This document shows, in pieces, positions 49,269-59,309 of a stretch of DNA of 64,000 bases. A program made the translations under genes and the position numbers. Numbering within the stretch: position 1 is the stretch's first letter; every line of letters starts with the position of its first letter. This stretch comes from Mesorhizobium sp. SOD10 (GTDB lineage Bacteria > Pseudomonadota > Alphaproteobacteria > Rhizobiales > Rhizobiaceae), in contig CCNA01000060.1 of NCBI GenBank assembly GCA_000824805.1, forward strand, positions 248,001 to 312,000, read 5' to 3'. The notes beneath the pieces are model-generated. The model made no database searches. It was given only the letters and a program-made list of their open reading frames with translations, and was not told the origin of the DNA.

Positions 49269-49293
49269 GGCTCCGGCATTTTACGCCGGAGCC
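49269..49293 (+). terminator. Hairpin downstream of the small membrane protein gene
   Basis: A 9-bp perfect stem GGCTCCGGC/GCCGGAGCC with loop ATTTTAC, 18 bases after the stop codon. No T-run follows, so it may be a weak or Rho-dependent terminator or a 3'-end stabiliser. Confidence 0.5.
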
Positions 49294-49538
49294 TGCGGCG
49301 TCTACCCTCTCAGCAATCACCGGATCAGGGACGACGCGGTCACTAGCGCTATCTAAACCACCGCTCGGGCGCTGTGGCGGATTAGACTAGACGTGCGGAT
49401 TGCGCTGGAGCCCACAGAACCGGCTCAGGGTAAGAGACTTCCCGAAGCTGAGCGACGCCAACCCGCGCGCCGGTTTCAGCCACGCTGTACGCATTTTGGA
49501 AGAAACAAGGCTGGCCCTGGAGCCGCTTCGGTCAAGAC

Positions 49539-49613
49539 TGGTACGCCCAAGGGGAATCGAACCCCTGTTACCGCCGTGAAAGGGCGGTGTCCTAACCGCT
49601 AGACGATGGGCGC
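49539..49613 (-). tRNA. tRNA-Glu (anticodon UUC)
   Basis: 75 bases including the encoded CCA. The acceptor stem GCGCCCA pairs with TGGGCGT (one G-T), then A-CCA. The anticodon stem CCGCC/GGCGG encloses CTTTCAC, giving TTC. The T-arm GGGGTTCGATTCCCC is intact. A tRNA-Glu signature, with a highly conserved sequence. Confidence 0.97.
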
Positions 49614-49763
49614 GCTCAGACGAAGCGGCTTATAATTGCGTTGTTGGCAACCGGCAACCCATCCGCAGCCACATGCGACAACTTTTTTCACGGCGCCGTG
49701 AAACGCGTGGCTTCAGATGAAAAATGCATTGCGCGCGCGGATGTAGCCGAAGGGCAGGCGGGA

Positions 49764-51071
49764 TCAGCCGTCCTCGCCGCCGCCGCGCCGGCGGCACCGC
49801 CAGTTCCAGTCGCGCTCGGGGCCGACGTCGACATGGACCGATTCGGTGTGGCAGTAGGTGCCGACGCCGCCGCGGCCGGGCATCGAGCGGACATAGTTCG
49901 CCAGTTCCCACTTCGACACGCCGGGCACCTGGATGTCGGCGGCGGCGCAGTACATATGCAGCGAGTTCTTGGCGCCGTTGGCGCGGCGGTTGCGCGAGGG
50001 ATCGCGGTAGCCGGAGGTGACGATCATCTTGCGGCCGAAATGGCCCTCGATCGTCTTCAGCACCCGCACCAGCGACGGCTTCAGGCAGGCGACATCGACG
50101 CTTTCATTCTGCTTCAAAAGGCCGTTGGGCGCGAGCCTTGCCATGCCGGCGGCCGATGCCACCTGATAGCCGCCGCCCTCATCCTCGTTGAGGTCGACGT
50201 CGCTCTCGTCGTCGATGCCGGACTTGCGCTTGATCTCGAACAGCGCGGTCTGGCGCACGCCGGGAAGGGCATCGGGGCCGGTGATGTGATAGCTCGGGTC
50301 GTCCAGCGAGGCGAGCTGCACTGGCTTGTCGCCCGGTGTCGCCGAGGCCAGCGTCACAATCGGCTTGGCCGGCGGCGGCGTGGTCTTGGCCTGCGTGGCC
50401 TGCGCCGTGATCTGGTCGCCGGAGCGTCCGTTGTTGATCAGCGGCGCGGGCGCAGCCGAGGCCGGCGTGGTGCTGAACAGCGAGGCAAACAGGCTCTTCT
50501 TCGGCGCGGCGATCTGCGGCTGCGCCGGCTCGCTCGCGGTTACATAGACGCCGTTGCTCATGGCCTGCGTGGTCGCCTGCGCTTTTGAGACAATTGCTGC
50601 GGCATCGCCGGCGGCGACCTGCTCGGCGACCGTTTGCGTCTGTTCCGCCGTTTGCGCCTGTTGAACCAGCGGTTGCGGCGTGCTGCCGGCAATCGCAGTG
50701 GAACCGGCCGGCACGGCGACGGCCGGGAAGGCGGCGGCTTGCGGCCGTGTCTCCGGCACATAAGCGACCTTCTCGGGCAAAGGCTTATCGCCCTCGCTCA
50801 TCACGCTCGATCCGGCTGCGGCGGGCGCCGCGGCCTGGAGCGACGAATCGGCCGCGGTCACGGTCTTGGCGCCGGATGTCGCGCTCATTTCGGTGGCGGT
50901 TGAATTGAAAGCGGGCGAAACGACCGACATCGTCGGGTCGCCGGTCGAGGTGCAGGAGGCCAGAAGCACGGAGAAAAGCGCTGCCGCGATGCTGCGGCTT
51001 TCCCCTCGTGCGAGACGCCAACCTGCTGATTTCAAAATAAATTCCCCCTCGGCATCCGGTCGGTTCGTCAT
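49764..51071 (-). CDS. DUF882/M15-type peptidase lipoprotein
   Basis: 435 residues. The N-terminus has a lipobox (AALFSVLLASCTSTG), so the protein is probably membrane-anchored outside the cytoplasm. A long Ala/Thr/Gln-rich linker (residues about 45-270) leads to a C-terminal M15_3/DUF882 zinc peptidase-like domain. Zinc ligands appear in NSLHMYCAAADIQVPG (HxxxxxxD) and ESVHVDVGPERDWNW. Such proteins are related to D-Ala-D-Ala carboxypeptidases and peptidoglycan-trimming enzymes. The start codon is uncertain; 51071 keeps the lipobox. Confidence 0.8.
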   Translation of the reverse strand: MTNRPDAEGEFILKSAGWRLARGESRSIAAALFSVLLASCTSTGDPTMSVVSPAFNSTATEMSATSGAKTVTAADSSLQAAAPAAAGSSVMSEGDKPLPEKVAYVPETRPQAAAFPAVAVPAGSTAIAGSTPQPLVQQAQTAEQTQTVAEQVAAGDAAAIVSKAQATTQAMSNGVYVTASEPAQPQIAAPKKSLFASLFSTTPASAAPAPLINNGRSGDQITAQATQAKTTPPPAKPIVTLASATPGDKPVQLASLDDPSYHITGPDALPGVRQTALFEIKRKSGIDDESDVDLNEDEGGGYQVASAAGMARLAPNGLLKQNESVDVACLKPSLVRVLKTIEGHFGRKMIVTSGYRDPSRNRRANGAKNSLHMYCAAADIQVPGVSKWELANYVRSMPGRGGVGTYCHTESVHVDVGPERDWNWRCRRRGGGEDG

Positions 51072-51255
51072 CGCCGCGCCACTCCAGCACCGCGCCGCGA
51101 TAACCCTCCTGTTCCCAACCGGAACGGGATCTGTGTCGAATCTGCAAGCCTCGGAATTAAACTTCGTCGGAAGGTGATTTGAGGCCGCCGAACGATTGAC
51201 GCCACCATTTCGCCCTGTTTTGGCGGCCCGTCAACTCACCAGACATTACAGTCCG

Positions 51256-53091
51256 TTACACACGCACCTTAACATAGGTGCCCGGCGCATCTCCCAAGGT
51301 TTTCATACGCTTGCCGGGTTTGCGCGCGGGTACGCGGATGTTGTCCTGGTTCTCGATCCAGTGCTGCCAATGGGTCCACCAGGATCCTTGATGCTCGTGC
51401 GCGGCGGCAAGCCACGCGTTGAAGTCGCCCACCGGCTTGCCGCCGGTCCAGTACTGGTACTTCTTGGCGGCAGGCGGGTTGACGACGCCGGCGATGTGGC
51501 CCGAACCCGCCATCACATATTCGACGTCGCCGCCGAAAAAACGCGATCCCAGGAACACCGAAAGCGCCGGCGCGATGTGGTCCTCTTTCGTGGCCAGGTT
51601 GTAGACGGGGATGGTGATGTCGGCCAGCGAAACGGTGCGTCCGGCGAGCTCCATCGTGCCGCGCGAGAGATTGTTCTCGAGATAGCAGTTGCGCAGGTAG
51701 AAGGAGTGGTTGGCCGCCGCCATGCGCGTGGAATCGGAATTCCAGTAGAGCAGGTCGAAGGGCAGGGGCTCCTTGCCGCGCATGTAATTGTTGATGACAT
51801 AGGGCCAGATCAGGTCGCCCGAGCGCAGCATGTTGAAGGCGGTCGCCATCTTGGTGCCTTCGAGATAGCCCTTTTCGCTCATCGAGCGCTCGACGGCGGC
51901 GACCTGGTCCTCGTCGACGAAGACCTTGAGGTCTCCGGCATAGGTGAAGTCGACCTGCGTCGCGAAGAACGTGGCCGATTTGATGCGGTGGTCGCCTTCC
52001 TGCGCCAACAGCGCAAGTGCTGCCGCCAGCAGCGTGCCGCCGACGCAATAGCCGATGGCGTTGACCTCTTTCTCGCCGGTCGCCTTCTCCACCATGTCGA
52101 GGCCGAATTGCAGGCCTTCGCGGATATAGGCTTCCCAGCCCTTGGCGCCGTGGCGCTCGTCCGGATTGATCCAGGAGATGACGAAGACGGTGTGGCCCTG
52201 CTCGATCGCCCAGCGGATGAAGGATTTCTGCGGGTTGAGGTCGAGGATATAGAATTTATTGATCCATGGCGGGCAGATCAGCAGCGGCCGCTTCAGCACC
52301 GTCTCCGTCACCGGATCATATTGGATGATCTCGGCGACGTCGCTACGGCCGATGACTTTGCCGGGCGTGGTGGCGATGTTCTTGCCGATTTCGAAGGGCG
52401 TGTAGTCGGCCTGGCGCAGCTTCAGGTCGCCGCGGCCGGCGGCGATGTCCTCGGCCAGCATCTTCATGCCGCGCACCAGGTTCTCGCCGTTCGAGGCGAC
52501 CGTTTCGCGGAACAGCTCCGGATTGGTCAGGATGAAGTTCGACGGCGAGATCGCGTTCGACACCTGCTTGACATAGAAACTCGCCTTGTGGCGGGTGTGC
52601 TCGTCCAGGCCTTCGGCATGCTCGACGAGCTCGCTCGCCCAGCGCGAGGTGACCAGATAGGCCTGCTTGAGGAAGTCGAAGAAGGCGTTGCGGCCCCATT
52701 CCGGATCCTGGAAGCGCTTGTCGCCGCGCTCGGGCTGAACCGCGTCCTGCGGCGCCTCGGCATTGGGATTGACCTTCTGGATGGCGTTCGCCCAGACCGT
52801 CATATAGCCGGCGAAGAGCCGCGTCTGCGCTTCGAGCGCGCGCTGCGGATCGCCCAGCCAATATTCCGAGAGCTTGGAGAAGGTCTTGACCATGTCGACC
52901 ACCGGTTCGGCGACATGATCACGCACCTCGCCCTTTTCGCGCGGCTCCGTCCAGGCGGAAGCCGCCTTGCCGGCCTGCTCGATCATGCGGGCCATGTTCA
53001 GGGCGAAACGCTCGGGATCCTTCACCAGATATTGCTCGATGGCCGAAGGTCCGCCATTTTCCGCTTTGTCCGAATCGGGAGCTTTGGACAT
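51256..53091 (-). CDS. phaC: Class I polyhydroxyalkanoate synthase
   Basis: Polymerises (R)-3-hydroxyacyl-CoA into PHA storage granules. 611 residues from ATG 53091; the longer open frame to 53157 is not conserved. The catalytic Cys is in the lipase-like box AIGYCVGGTLLAAALA, the catalytic Asp is in NLATKEDHIAPALS and the His in AGSGHIAGVVNPP. phaA and phaB are not next to it. Divergent from the small lipoprotein at 53189, which shares the 97-base intergenic region. Confidence 0.94.
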   Translation of the reverse strand: MSKAPDSDKAENGGPSAIEQYLVKDPERFALNMARMIEQAGKAASAWTEPREKGEVRDHVAEPVVDMVKTFSKLSEYWLGDPQRALEAQTRLFAGYMTVWANAIQKVNPNAEAPQDAVQPERGDKRFQDPEWGRNAFFDFLKQAYLVTSRWASELVEHAEGLDEHTRHKASFYVKQVSNAISPSNFILTNPELFRETVASNGENLVRGMKMLAEDIAAGRGDLKLRQADYTPFEIGKNIATTPGKVIGRSDVAEIIQYDPVTETVLKRPLLICPPWINKFYILDLNPQKSFIRWAIEQGHTVFVISWINPDERHGAKGWEAYIREGLQFGLDMVEKATGEKEVNAIGYCVGGTLLAAALALLAQEGDHRIKSATFFATQVDFTYAGDLKVFVDEDQVAAVERSMSEKGYLEGTKMATAFNMLRSGDLIWPYVINNYMRGKEPLPFDLLYWNSDSTRMAAANHSFYLRNCYLENNLSRGTMELAGRTVSLADITIPVYNLATKEDHIAPALSVFLGSRFFGGDVEYVMAGSGHIAGVVNPPAAKKYQYWTGGKPVGDFNAWLAAAHEHQGSWWTHWQHWIENQDNIRVPARKPGKRMKTLGDAPGTYVKVRV

Positions 53092-53188
53092 GGTTCGCGG
53101 GGTTCCTCCCGGAGCGTTTTCTTGACATATTACCATGGGACATCTGACCGGGTCCAATTCGCTCTAACCCGGCTGCCAGGAAAACAAT

Positions 53189-53596
53189 ATGACGATTGGT
53201 GTTGGCGGGACTTTTTTTCTCAGGCCGGGTTCGCTTTGCCGCGTGACGGTTGTGGCGGGGGTGGTTGGCGTGTTGCTGCCCGCCGGCGGCTGCACGAGCA
53301 CCAGCCACAACAATGCGGCGCCGGCGGCCCTGACCGAAGGCCCGAAGGACACCGGCTCCTATCCGAACCTCAACATCCCGCCGCCGGTGGCCGCCAAGCA
53401 GCTCACCAAGGAGGAGACCGCGGCGAAGCTCGCCCAGCTCAAGGCCGAGGAGCAGGCGCAGCGCGCCAAGGGCGGCAGCGTCAAGGCGCCGACGAATTCC
53501 GCGGCGCTCAAGGCGCTTGCCAAAACACACGGCGACGACACGCTGAAGCAGATCGAGGGCAAATGCGACCCGACCCTCGACCCTAACTGCAATTAG
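53189..53596 (+). CDS. Small lipoprotein of unknown function
   Basis: 135 residues. A lipobox (GVLLPAGGCTSTSH) marks it as a lipoprotein. The mature part has a Pro/Ala stretch, a coiled-coil-prone KEETAAKLAQLKAEEQAQRA segment and a C-terminal NSAALKALAKTHGDDTLKQI with a terminal Cys pair (EGKCDPTLDPNC). GGAAAA lies 5 bases upstream of the ATG. No family is recognised. Divergent from phaC. Confidence 0.7.
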   Translation: MTIGVGGTFFLRPGSLCRVTVVAGVVGVLLPAGGCTSTSHNNAAPAALTEGPKDTGSYPNLNIPPPVAAKQLTKEETAAKLAQLKAEEQAQRAKGGSVKAPTNSAALKALAKTHGDDTLKQIEGKCDPTLDPNCN

Positions 53597-53643
53597 GTTT
53601 ATATCGCACGCCGAAAGCGCCCCTTCGATCGTCTGGAACTGAA

Positions 53644-54861
53644 ATGGAAGAATTTCACAAGGTCCGCCGGCTTCCGCCTTACGTGTTCGAGCAGGTCAAC
53701 CGGCTGAAGGCCAGCGCCCGCTCGCGCGGCGCCGACATCATCGACCTTGGCATGGGCAATCCGGACCTGCCGACGCCGAAGGCCATCGTCGACAAATTAT
53801 GCGAAGTGGTGCGCGACCCGCGCACGCATCGCTATTCCGCGTCGCGCGGCATTCCGGGCCTGCGCCGCGCCCAGGCGAATTACTACCAGCGCCGCTTCGG
53901 CGTGAAGCTCAATCCCGACACGCAAGTGGTCGCTACCCTCGGCTCGAAGGAAGGCTTCGCCAACATGGCGCAGGCGATCACCGCGCCCGGCGATGTGATC
54001 CTGTGCCCCAATCCGACGTATCCGATCCATGCCTTCGGCTTCATCATGTCGGGCGGCGTCATCCGGTCGCTGCAGGTCGAGCCCGATGACGGCTTCATCC
54101 CGGCGGTGGAGCGCGGCATCCGCCATTCGATCCCGAAGCCGCTGGCGCTGATCCTCAACTATCCGTCGAACCCGACAGCGCTGGTCGCCTCGCTCGATTT
54201 CTACAAGGACGTGGTCGCCTTCGCGAAGAAGAACGACATCATCATCCTGTCGGATCTCGCCTATTCGGAGATCTATTTCGACGGCAATCCGCCGCCTTCG
54301 GTGCTGCAGGTTCCAGGCGCGATCGATGTCTGCGTCGAGTTCACCTCGATGTCGAAGACCTTTTCCATGCCCGGATGGCGCATGGGCTTCGCGGTCGGCA
54401 ACGAGCGGCTGATTTCGGCGCTGACGCGCGTGAAATCCTACCTCGATTACGGCGCCTTCACGCCGATCCAGGTGGCGGCGGCGCATGCGCTGAACGGCGA
54501 CGGCGCCGACATCGAGGAGGTGCGCGAGGTCTACCACAAGCGGCGCGACGTGATGGTCGATTCCTTCAGCCGCGCCGGCTGGGTCATTCCGGCGCCCGCC
54601 GCCTCCATGTTCGCCTGGGCGCCGATCCCCGAGCAGTTCCGCCACCTCGGCTCGCTCGAATTCTCCAAGCTGCTCATCGAGCATGCCGATGTCGCGGTGG
54701 CGCCGGGCATCGGCTTCGGCGAGCATGGCGACGACTATGTGCGCGTCGCCTTGGTCGAGAACGAGCACCGGATTCGCCAGGCGGCGCGCAACATCAAGAA
54801 ATTCCTCGCGACCACCGCCAAGCAGCCCAACAATGTGGTGCCGCTCGCCGCCCGTCGCTGA
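53644..54861 (+). CDS. Class I aminotransferase (AlaC/LL-DAP aminotransferase-like)
   Basis: 405-residue PLP enzyme of aminotransferase class I. Visible marks are LGMGNPDLPTPKAIVDKL near the start, ILNYPSNPTALVASLDFY, and the PLP-lysine segment FTSMSKTFSMPGWRMGFAVG. The sequence is close to alanine/valine-type transaminases (AlaC) and is often labelled LL-diaminopimelate aminotransferase in rhizobia. Specificity cannot be set from sequence. It lies 40 bases before hom, and the two are probably co-transcribed. Confidence 0.85.
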   Translation: MEEFHKVRRLPPYVFEQVNRLKASARSRGADIIDLGMGNPDLPTPKAIVDKLCEVVRDPRTHRYSASRGIPGLRRAQANYYQRRFGVKLNPDTQVVATLGSKEGFANMAQAITAPGDVILCPNPTYPIHAFGFIMSGGVIRSLQVEPDDGFIPAVERGIRHSIPKPLALILNYPSNPTALVASLDFYKDVVAFAKKNDIIILSDLAYSEIYFDGNPPPSVLQVPGAIDVCVEFTSMSKTFSMPGWRMGFAVGNERLISALTRVKSYLDYGAFTPIQVAAAHALNGDGADIEEVREVYHKRRDVMVDSFSRAGWVIPAPAASMFAWAPIPEQFRHLGSLEFSKLLIEHADVAVAPGIGFGEHGDDYVRVALVENEHRIRQAARNIKKFLATTAKQPNNVVPLAARR

Positions 54862-54901
54862 ACAGCCGGACATTTATTGAATTTGAGGGGCGTCGTCGGA
54901 C

Positions 54902-56215
54902 ATGGCTGAAGCGTTGCGTGTTGGAATTGCCGGCCTCGGCACGGTCGGCGCCTCGGTGGCGCGCGTGCTGCGCGACAAGGCGGCCGAGCTCACCCGCCAG
55001 TGCGGCCGCGATGTCGTCGTGACGGCCGTTTCGGCGCGTGACCCGAAGCGCGACCGCGGCGTCGATCTCAGCGTCGCGAAATGGTTCGACGATCCGGTCA
55101 AGCTCGCCGAAAAAGCGGACATCGATGTGTTCGTCGAGCTGATCGGCGGCGACGAGGGGCCGGTGCGACAGTCGGTGAAGGCGGCGCTCGAGGCGGGCCG
55201 CCATGTCGTCACCGCCAACAAGGCGCTGCTTGCCAAGCATGGCCTGGCGCTCGCCGAGATCGCCGAGAAGAAGGGCGTGCTGCTCAATTACGAGGCGGCG
55301 GTGGCCGGCGGCATTCCGGTCATCAAGACGATGCGCGAGGCAATGGCCGGCAACGCGGTGACCCGTGTCTTCGGCATTCTCAACGGCACCTGCAACTACA
55401 TCCTGACGCGCATGGAGGCCGAGGGTATTTCCTTCGACGCCTGCCTGAAGGACGCGCAGCGGCTGGGTTACGCCGAGGCCGATCCGACCTTCGACATCGA
55501 AGGCCACGACACGGCGCACAAACTGTCGATCCTGACCAGCCTTGCCTTCGGCACCAGGATCGCCGCCAACGACATTTATATGGAAGGCATCTCCAACATC
55601 ACGCAGGCCGACATCCGCGCGGCGGCCGATCTCGGTTACCGCATCAAGCTGCTCGGCGTCGCCCAGCGCACCGAGAGCGGCATCGAGCAGCGCGTGCACC
55701 CGACCATGGTGCCGACGGCTTCGGTCATCGCGCAGGTGCATGGCGTCACCAACGCGGTGGCGATCGAGACCGATATTCTGGGCGAGCTTCTGCTTTCCGG
55801 CCCTGGCGCCGGCGGCAACGCCACCGCGTCGGCGGTGATCGGAGACATTGCCGATATCGCCAAAAGCCGGCCCGGCTTCCAGCACGCGCCGGTGTTCGGC
55901 TGGCCGGCGAAGGAACTGAAACCCTATAAGAAGGCGGGGATGCGCAGCCATGCCGGCGGCTATTTCATACGGCTTACCGTGCATGACCGCACCGGCGTGT
56001 TCGCGGCCATCGCCAAGCGCATGGCCGACAACGACATCTCGCTGGAATCGATCGTTCAGCAGGCGACCAGCGCGGAAACCCAGGAACAGAAGACAGTGAT
56101 CCTCGTCACGCACGAGACGACGGAAGCGGCGGTGCGCAAGGCTGTGGAAGGTATCACCAAGGACGGTCATCTGACCGACAAGCCGCAGGTGATCCGCATC
56201 GAGCGGGCGGAATAA
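54902..56215 (+). CDS. hom: Homoserine dehydrogenase
   Basis: Reduces aspartate semialdehyde to homoserine on the threonine/methionine pathway. 437 residues. The NAD(P)-binding motif is VGIAGLGTVGASVARVL, the catalytic region is NGTCNYILTRMEAEG (residues near 160), and a C-terminal ACT domain (GGYFIRLTVHDRTGVFAAIA) suggests feedback regulation by threonine. Between the aminotransferase and glpX, as in other Rhizobiales. Confidence 0.95.
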   Translation: MAEALRVGIAGLGTVGASVARVLRDKAAELTRQCGRDVVVTAVSARDPKRDRGVDLSVAKWFDDPVKLAEKADIDVFVELIGGDEGPVRQSVKAALEAGRHVVTANKALLAKHGLALAEIAEKKGVLLNYEAAVAGGIPVIKTMREAMAGNAVTRVFGILNGTCNYILTRMEAEGISFDACLKDAQRLGYAEADPTFDIEGHDTAHKLSILTSLAFGTRIAANDIYMEGISNITQADIRAAADLGYRIKLLGVAQRTESGIEQRVHPTMVPTASVIAQVHGVTNAVAIETDILGELLLSGPGAGGNATASAVIGDIADIAKSRPGFQHAPVFGWPAKELKPYKKAGMRSHAGGYFIRLTVHDRTGVFAAIAKRMADNDISLESIVQQATSAETQEQKTVILVTHETTEAAVRKAVEGITKDGHLTDKPQVIRIERAE

Positions 56216-56333
56216 GTCCAGTCCAATTCCGCCTTCAATCGATTGATTTTGCTGTCATTTCGAAAAATGACGGGCCAAGTCTTGCCGTTGTCATGGAGCT
56301 TTGCCAGAAGAAGCCCGCCACTGGCGGGAGGCG

Positions 56334-56369
56334 GAGCAATTCCGGTGCTCAACCGTTCTGGGATTGCTC
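56334..56369. repeat. Palindrome, GAGCAATTCC family
   Basis: Arms GAGCAATTCC and GGGATTGCTC around GGTGCTCAACCGTTCT, in the hom-glpX gap. Related to the GCAATTCC/GGAATTGC palindromes at 7723-7772 and 31848-31890; it stops 31 bases before the glpX start codon. Confidence 0.6.
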
Positions 56370-56400
56370 GACGCAAACAAACAACGAGGAACGCCCATCC

Positions 56401-57384
56401 ATGAACATCGCCCAGAACATCGCCGCCGGTCTCGACCGGATCCTTACGATGGAAGTCGTGCGCGTGACCGAACGGGCTGCCGTCGCAGCCGCCAGGCTGC
56501 GCGGGCGCGGCGATGAGAAGGCCGCCGACCAGGTGGCGGTGGATGCCATGCGCCAGGAACTCAACCGGCTGGCCATCAAGGGCACGGTGGTGATCGGCGA
56601 GGGTGAGCGCGACGAGGCGCCGATGCTCTATATCGGCGAGGAGGTCGGCACGGGCAAAGGTCCGGCCGTCGACATCGCGCTCGATCCGCTCGAGGGCACG
56701 ACGATCTGCGCCAAGAACCTGCCCAACGCGCTTGCCGTCATCGCGATCGCGGAAAAAGGCAGCCTGCTGTTCGCGCCCGACGTCTATATGGACAAGATAG
56801 CCATCGGTCCCGGCTACCCGGAAGGCCTGATCGATATCGACGCCTCGCCGGCGGAAAACCTCGCCAATCTAGCCAAGGCTAAGGGTGTGGCGGTTACCGA
56901 CATCACAGCCTGCATCCTCGATCGGCCGCGTCATGCCAAGCTGATCGACGCCGTGCGCGCCACAGGCGCCGCGATCCGGCTGATCGGCGACGGCGATGTC
57001 GCCGGCGTCATCCACACCACCGATCCGGACGAGACCGGCATCGACATCTATCTCGGGACCGGCGGCGCGCCGGAGGGCGTGCTGGCGGCGGCTGCACTGC
57101 GCTGCACCGGCGGGCAGATGCAGGGCCGGCTGATCCTCGACACGCCGGAGAAGGTAGTGCGGGCGGAGAAGATGGGCATTTCCGATCCGAAGCGGATCTA
57201 CCGCGCCCAGGACATGGCGCGCGGCGACGTGCTCTTCGCGGCGACCGGCGTCACCGACGGCAATTTGCTCGACGGCGTGAAGTTCGGCCGCACCTTCATC
57301 ACCACCCACACGATCGTGCTGCGCTCGTCCTCGCGCACGGTGCGCGAGATCAAGGCGCGTCACCAGGATCTGGACAAGTTCTGA
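56401..57384 (+). CDS. glpX: Class II fructose-1,6-bisphosphatase
   Basis: Gluconeogenic phosphatase, 327 residues from ATG 56401. The active site segments are VVIGEGERDEAPMLYIGEEV and DIALDPLEGTTICAKN; GAPEGVLAAAALRCTGGQMQ lies in the second half. Placed downstream of hom and upstream of recJ, the conserved rhizobial order. A likely ribosome-binding site AACGAGGAACG precedes the start. Confidence 0.95.
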   Translation: MNIAQNIAAGLDRILTMEVVRVTERAAVAAARLRGRGDEKAADQVAVDAMRQELNRLAIKGTVVIGEGERDEAPMLYIGEEVGTGKGPAVDIALDPLEGTTICAKNLPNALAVIAIAEKGSLLFAPDVYMDKIAIGPGYPEGLIDIDASPAENLANLAKAKGVAVTDITACILDRPRHAKLIDAVRATGAAIRLIGDGDVAGVIHTTDPDETGIDIYLGTGGAPEGVLAAAALRCTGGQMQGRLILDTPEKVVRAEKMGISDPKRIYRAQDMARGDVLFAATGVTDGNLLDGVKFGRTFITTHTIVLRSSSRTVREIKARHQDLDKF

Positions 57385-57416
57385 TTTCGCCCCACTTGAG
57401 CGTCACGACGGCGTTC

Positions 57417-57446
57417 CCGGGGAAACCCATCCACACTTTTCCCCGG
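57417..57446. repeat. Palindrome, CCGGGGAAA family
   Basis: Arms CCGGGGAAA and TTTTCCCCGG around CCCATCCACAC, in the glpX-recJ gap. Its centre CCNNTCCACACTTTTCC matches the centres of the other GGAAAA/TTTTCC palindromes in the window. Confidence 0.6.
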
Positions 57447-57506
57447 ATTGCCCGCTCTCACCGAATTGCTCCGGCCGTCGCATGTTGATATCTGCGCAAG
57501 GATGAT

Positions 57507-59309
57507 GTGCAGACGGCGCGTCGCATGACGGGCGAGAAACGGTTCTTCCTCGATGTCAGGCAGTCGGCGACGGGTGTTTCCTGGGAACACCGGCTGACCG
57601 AGCGGCAGGACATGGCCGCGCTCGCGATTGCGCAAGGCCACGGTGTGCCTGACATCGTGGCGCGGGTGCTTGCCGCGCGCGGCGTCAGCGTGGAGCAGAC
57701 CGGGCGCTTCCTCGATCCGACCATCCGCGAGCTTCTGCCGAATCCGGCATCGCTGACCGATATGGAGAAAGCGGCGGCGAGGCTGGCCGATGCGATCGTC
57801 GCGCGTGAGAAAGTCGCGATCTTCGGCGATTATGACGTCGACGGCGCCGCCTCGTCGGCGCTCCTGAAACGCTTTCTCACGCATTTTTCCGTACCGTCCG
57901 AAATCTATATCCCGGACCGCATCTTCGAAGGCTACGGGCCCAATCCGGAAGCGATGCGGGAGCTGATCTCGCGCGGCGCGAAGCTGATCGTCACCGTCGA
58001 CTGCGGCACCAACAGCGCGACCTCGATCGAGGCGGCCAGGGAAGCCGGCGCCGACGTCGTGGTGCTCGACCATCACCAGGTCGGCGGCCCGCTGCCGCCG
58101 GCGGAGGCCGTGGTCAATCCCAATCGAGAGGACGACCTGTCGGGGCAGGGACATTTGTGCGCCGCCGGCGTCGTCTTCCTGTGCCTGGTGCAGACGGCCA
58201 AGGTGCTGCGCGAGCGGCTGCCGAATGCGGCGCCGGTCGACCTGCTTTCGCTGCTCGATCTCGTTGCGCTGGCGACGGTCTGCGACGTGGTCCTGCTCAC
58301 CGGTGTCAACCGCGCCTTCGTCGTCAAGGGACTGCAGGTGCTGCGCCAGCAGAAGAACGAGGGGCTGGCGGCGCTGGCACGTGTCTCGCGTATCGGCGAG
58401 CCGATCAACACCTTCCATCTTTCCTTCCTGATCGGGCCGCGCATCAATGCCGGCGGCCGCATAGGCGATGCAGCGCTGGGGAGCCGGCTTTTGGCCACCG
58501 ACGATCCCGTCGAGGCGGCAAGCATCGCCGAGACGCTGGACCGGCTGAACCAGGAACGGCAGCAGATGGAACAGGAGATGCTGGCGCAGGCGCGCGCCGA
58601 GGCCGATGCCGAGCTTGCCGGCAGCAACGGTCCCGCCATCATCGTCACGGCCAGCAACAGCTGGCATCCGGGCATCGTCGGGTTGATCGCTTCGCGGCTC
58701 AAGGATTATGCGCGCCGGCCGGCCTTTGCCATCGCCTTCAATTCGACCGGCATCGGCACCGGCTCCGGCCGTTCGGTGAACGGCTTCGATCTCGGCCGGC
58801 TGGTGCGCGAGGCGGCGGCTGCGGGGCTGATCGTCAAGGGCGGCGGCCACGCGATGGCCGCCGGCATCACTGTCGAGCGCGCGAAGCTCGGCGAATTGCG
58901 CGCCTTCTTCGAGGAGCGCGCCGCGGCCGACGTGTTCCGGCTGCAGAACGAGGAGAGCCTGGCGATCGACGGCGCTCTAGCCGCCGAGGGTGCCACGATC
59001 GCGCTGCTCGACGCGCTGGAGAAAGCCGGGCCGTTCGGCGCCGGGCATATCGCACCCGTGTTCGTGTTGCCGCGGCACCGGCTGACCGATGCGCGCGCGA
59101 TCGGCACCAATCACATTCGGGTGGACCTGCAGTCGCAAAGCGGCGGCAATATCCAAGCGATCGCCTTTCGTGCCGTCGATACCACGCTCGGCGAATTCCT
59201 TTTCAAAAACAGGGGCAGAACCGTACATGTCGCCGGTTCGCTGTCGGGCAATTACTGGAACGGCAACCGTACGGTGCAGTTTCGCATCAGCGATGCGGCG
59301 CTCGCTTAA
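57507..59309 (+). CDS. recJ: Single-strand-specific 5'-3' exonuclease RecJ
   Basis: Degrades single-stranded DNA 5' to 3' in recombination and mismatch repair. 600 residues. The DHH-family motifs are visible: the phosphoesterase AIFGDYDVDGAASSALL, VDCGTNSATSI, VLDHHQVGGPLPPAEAVVNP (DHH) and KGGGHAMAAGI (DHHA1). The GTG at 57507 has AAGGA 6 bases upstream; ATG 57525 is possible. The stop codon lies inside a long palindrome. Confidence 0.95.
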   Translation: MQTARRMTGEKRFFLDVRQSATGVSWEHRLTERQDMAALAIAQGHGVPDIVARVLAARGVSVEQTGRFLDPTIRELLPNPASLTDMEKAAARLADAIVAREKVAIFGDYDVDGAASSALLKRFLTHFSVPSEIYIPDRIFEGYGPNPEAMRELISRGAKLIVTVDCGTNSATSIEAAREAGADVVVLDHHQVGGPLPPAEAVVNPNREDDLSGQGHLCAAGVVFLCLVQTAKVLRERLPNAAPVDLLSLLDLVALATVCDVVLLTGVNRAFVVKGLQVLRQQKNEGLAALARVSRIGEPINTFHLSFLIGPRINAGGRIGDAALGSRLLATDDPVEAASIAETLDRLNQERQQMEQEMLAQARAEADAELAGSNGPAIIVTASNSWHPGIVGLIASRLKDYARRPAFAIAFNSTGIGTGSGRSVNGFDLGRLVREAAAAGLIVKGGGHAMAAGITVERAKLGELRAFFEERAAADVFRLQNEESLAIDGALAAEGATIALLDALEKAGPFGAGHIAPVFVLPRHRLTDARAIGTNHIRVDLQSQSGGNIQAIAFRAVDTTLGEFLFKNRGRTVHVAGSLSGNYWNGNRTVQFRISDAALA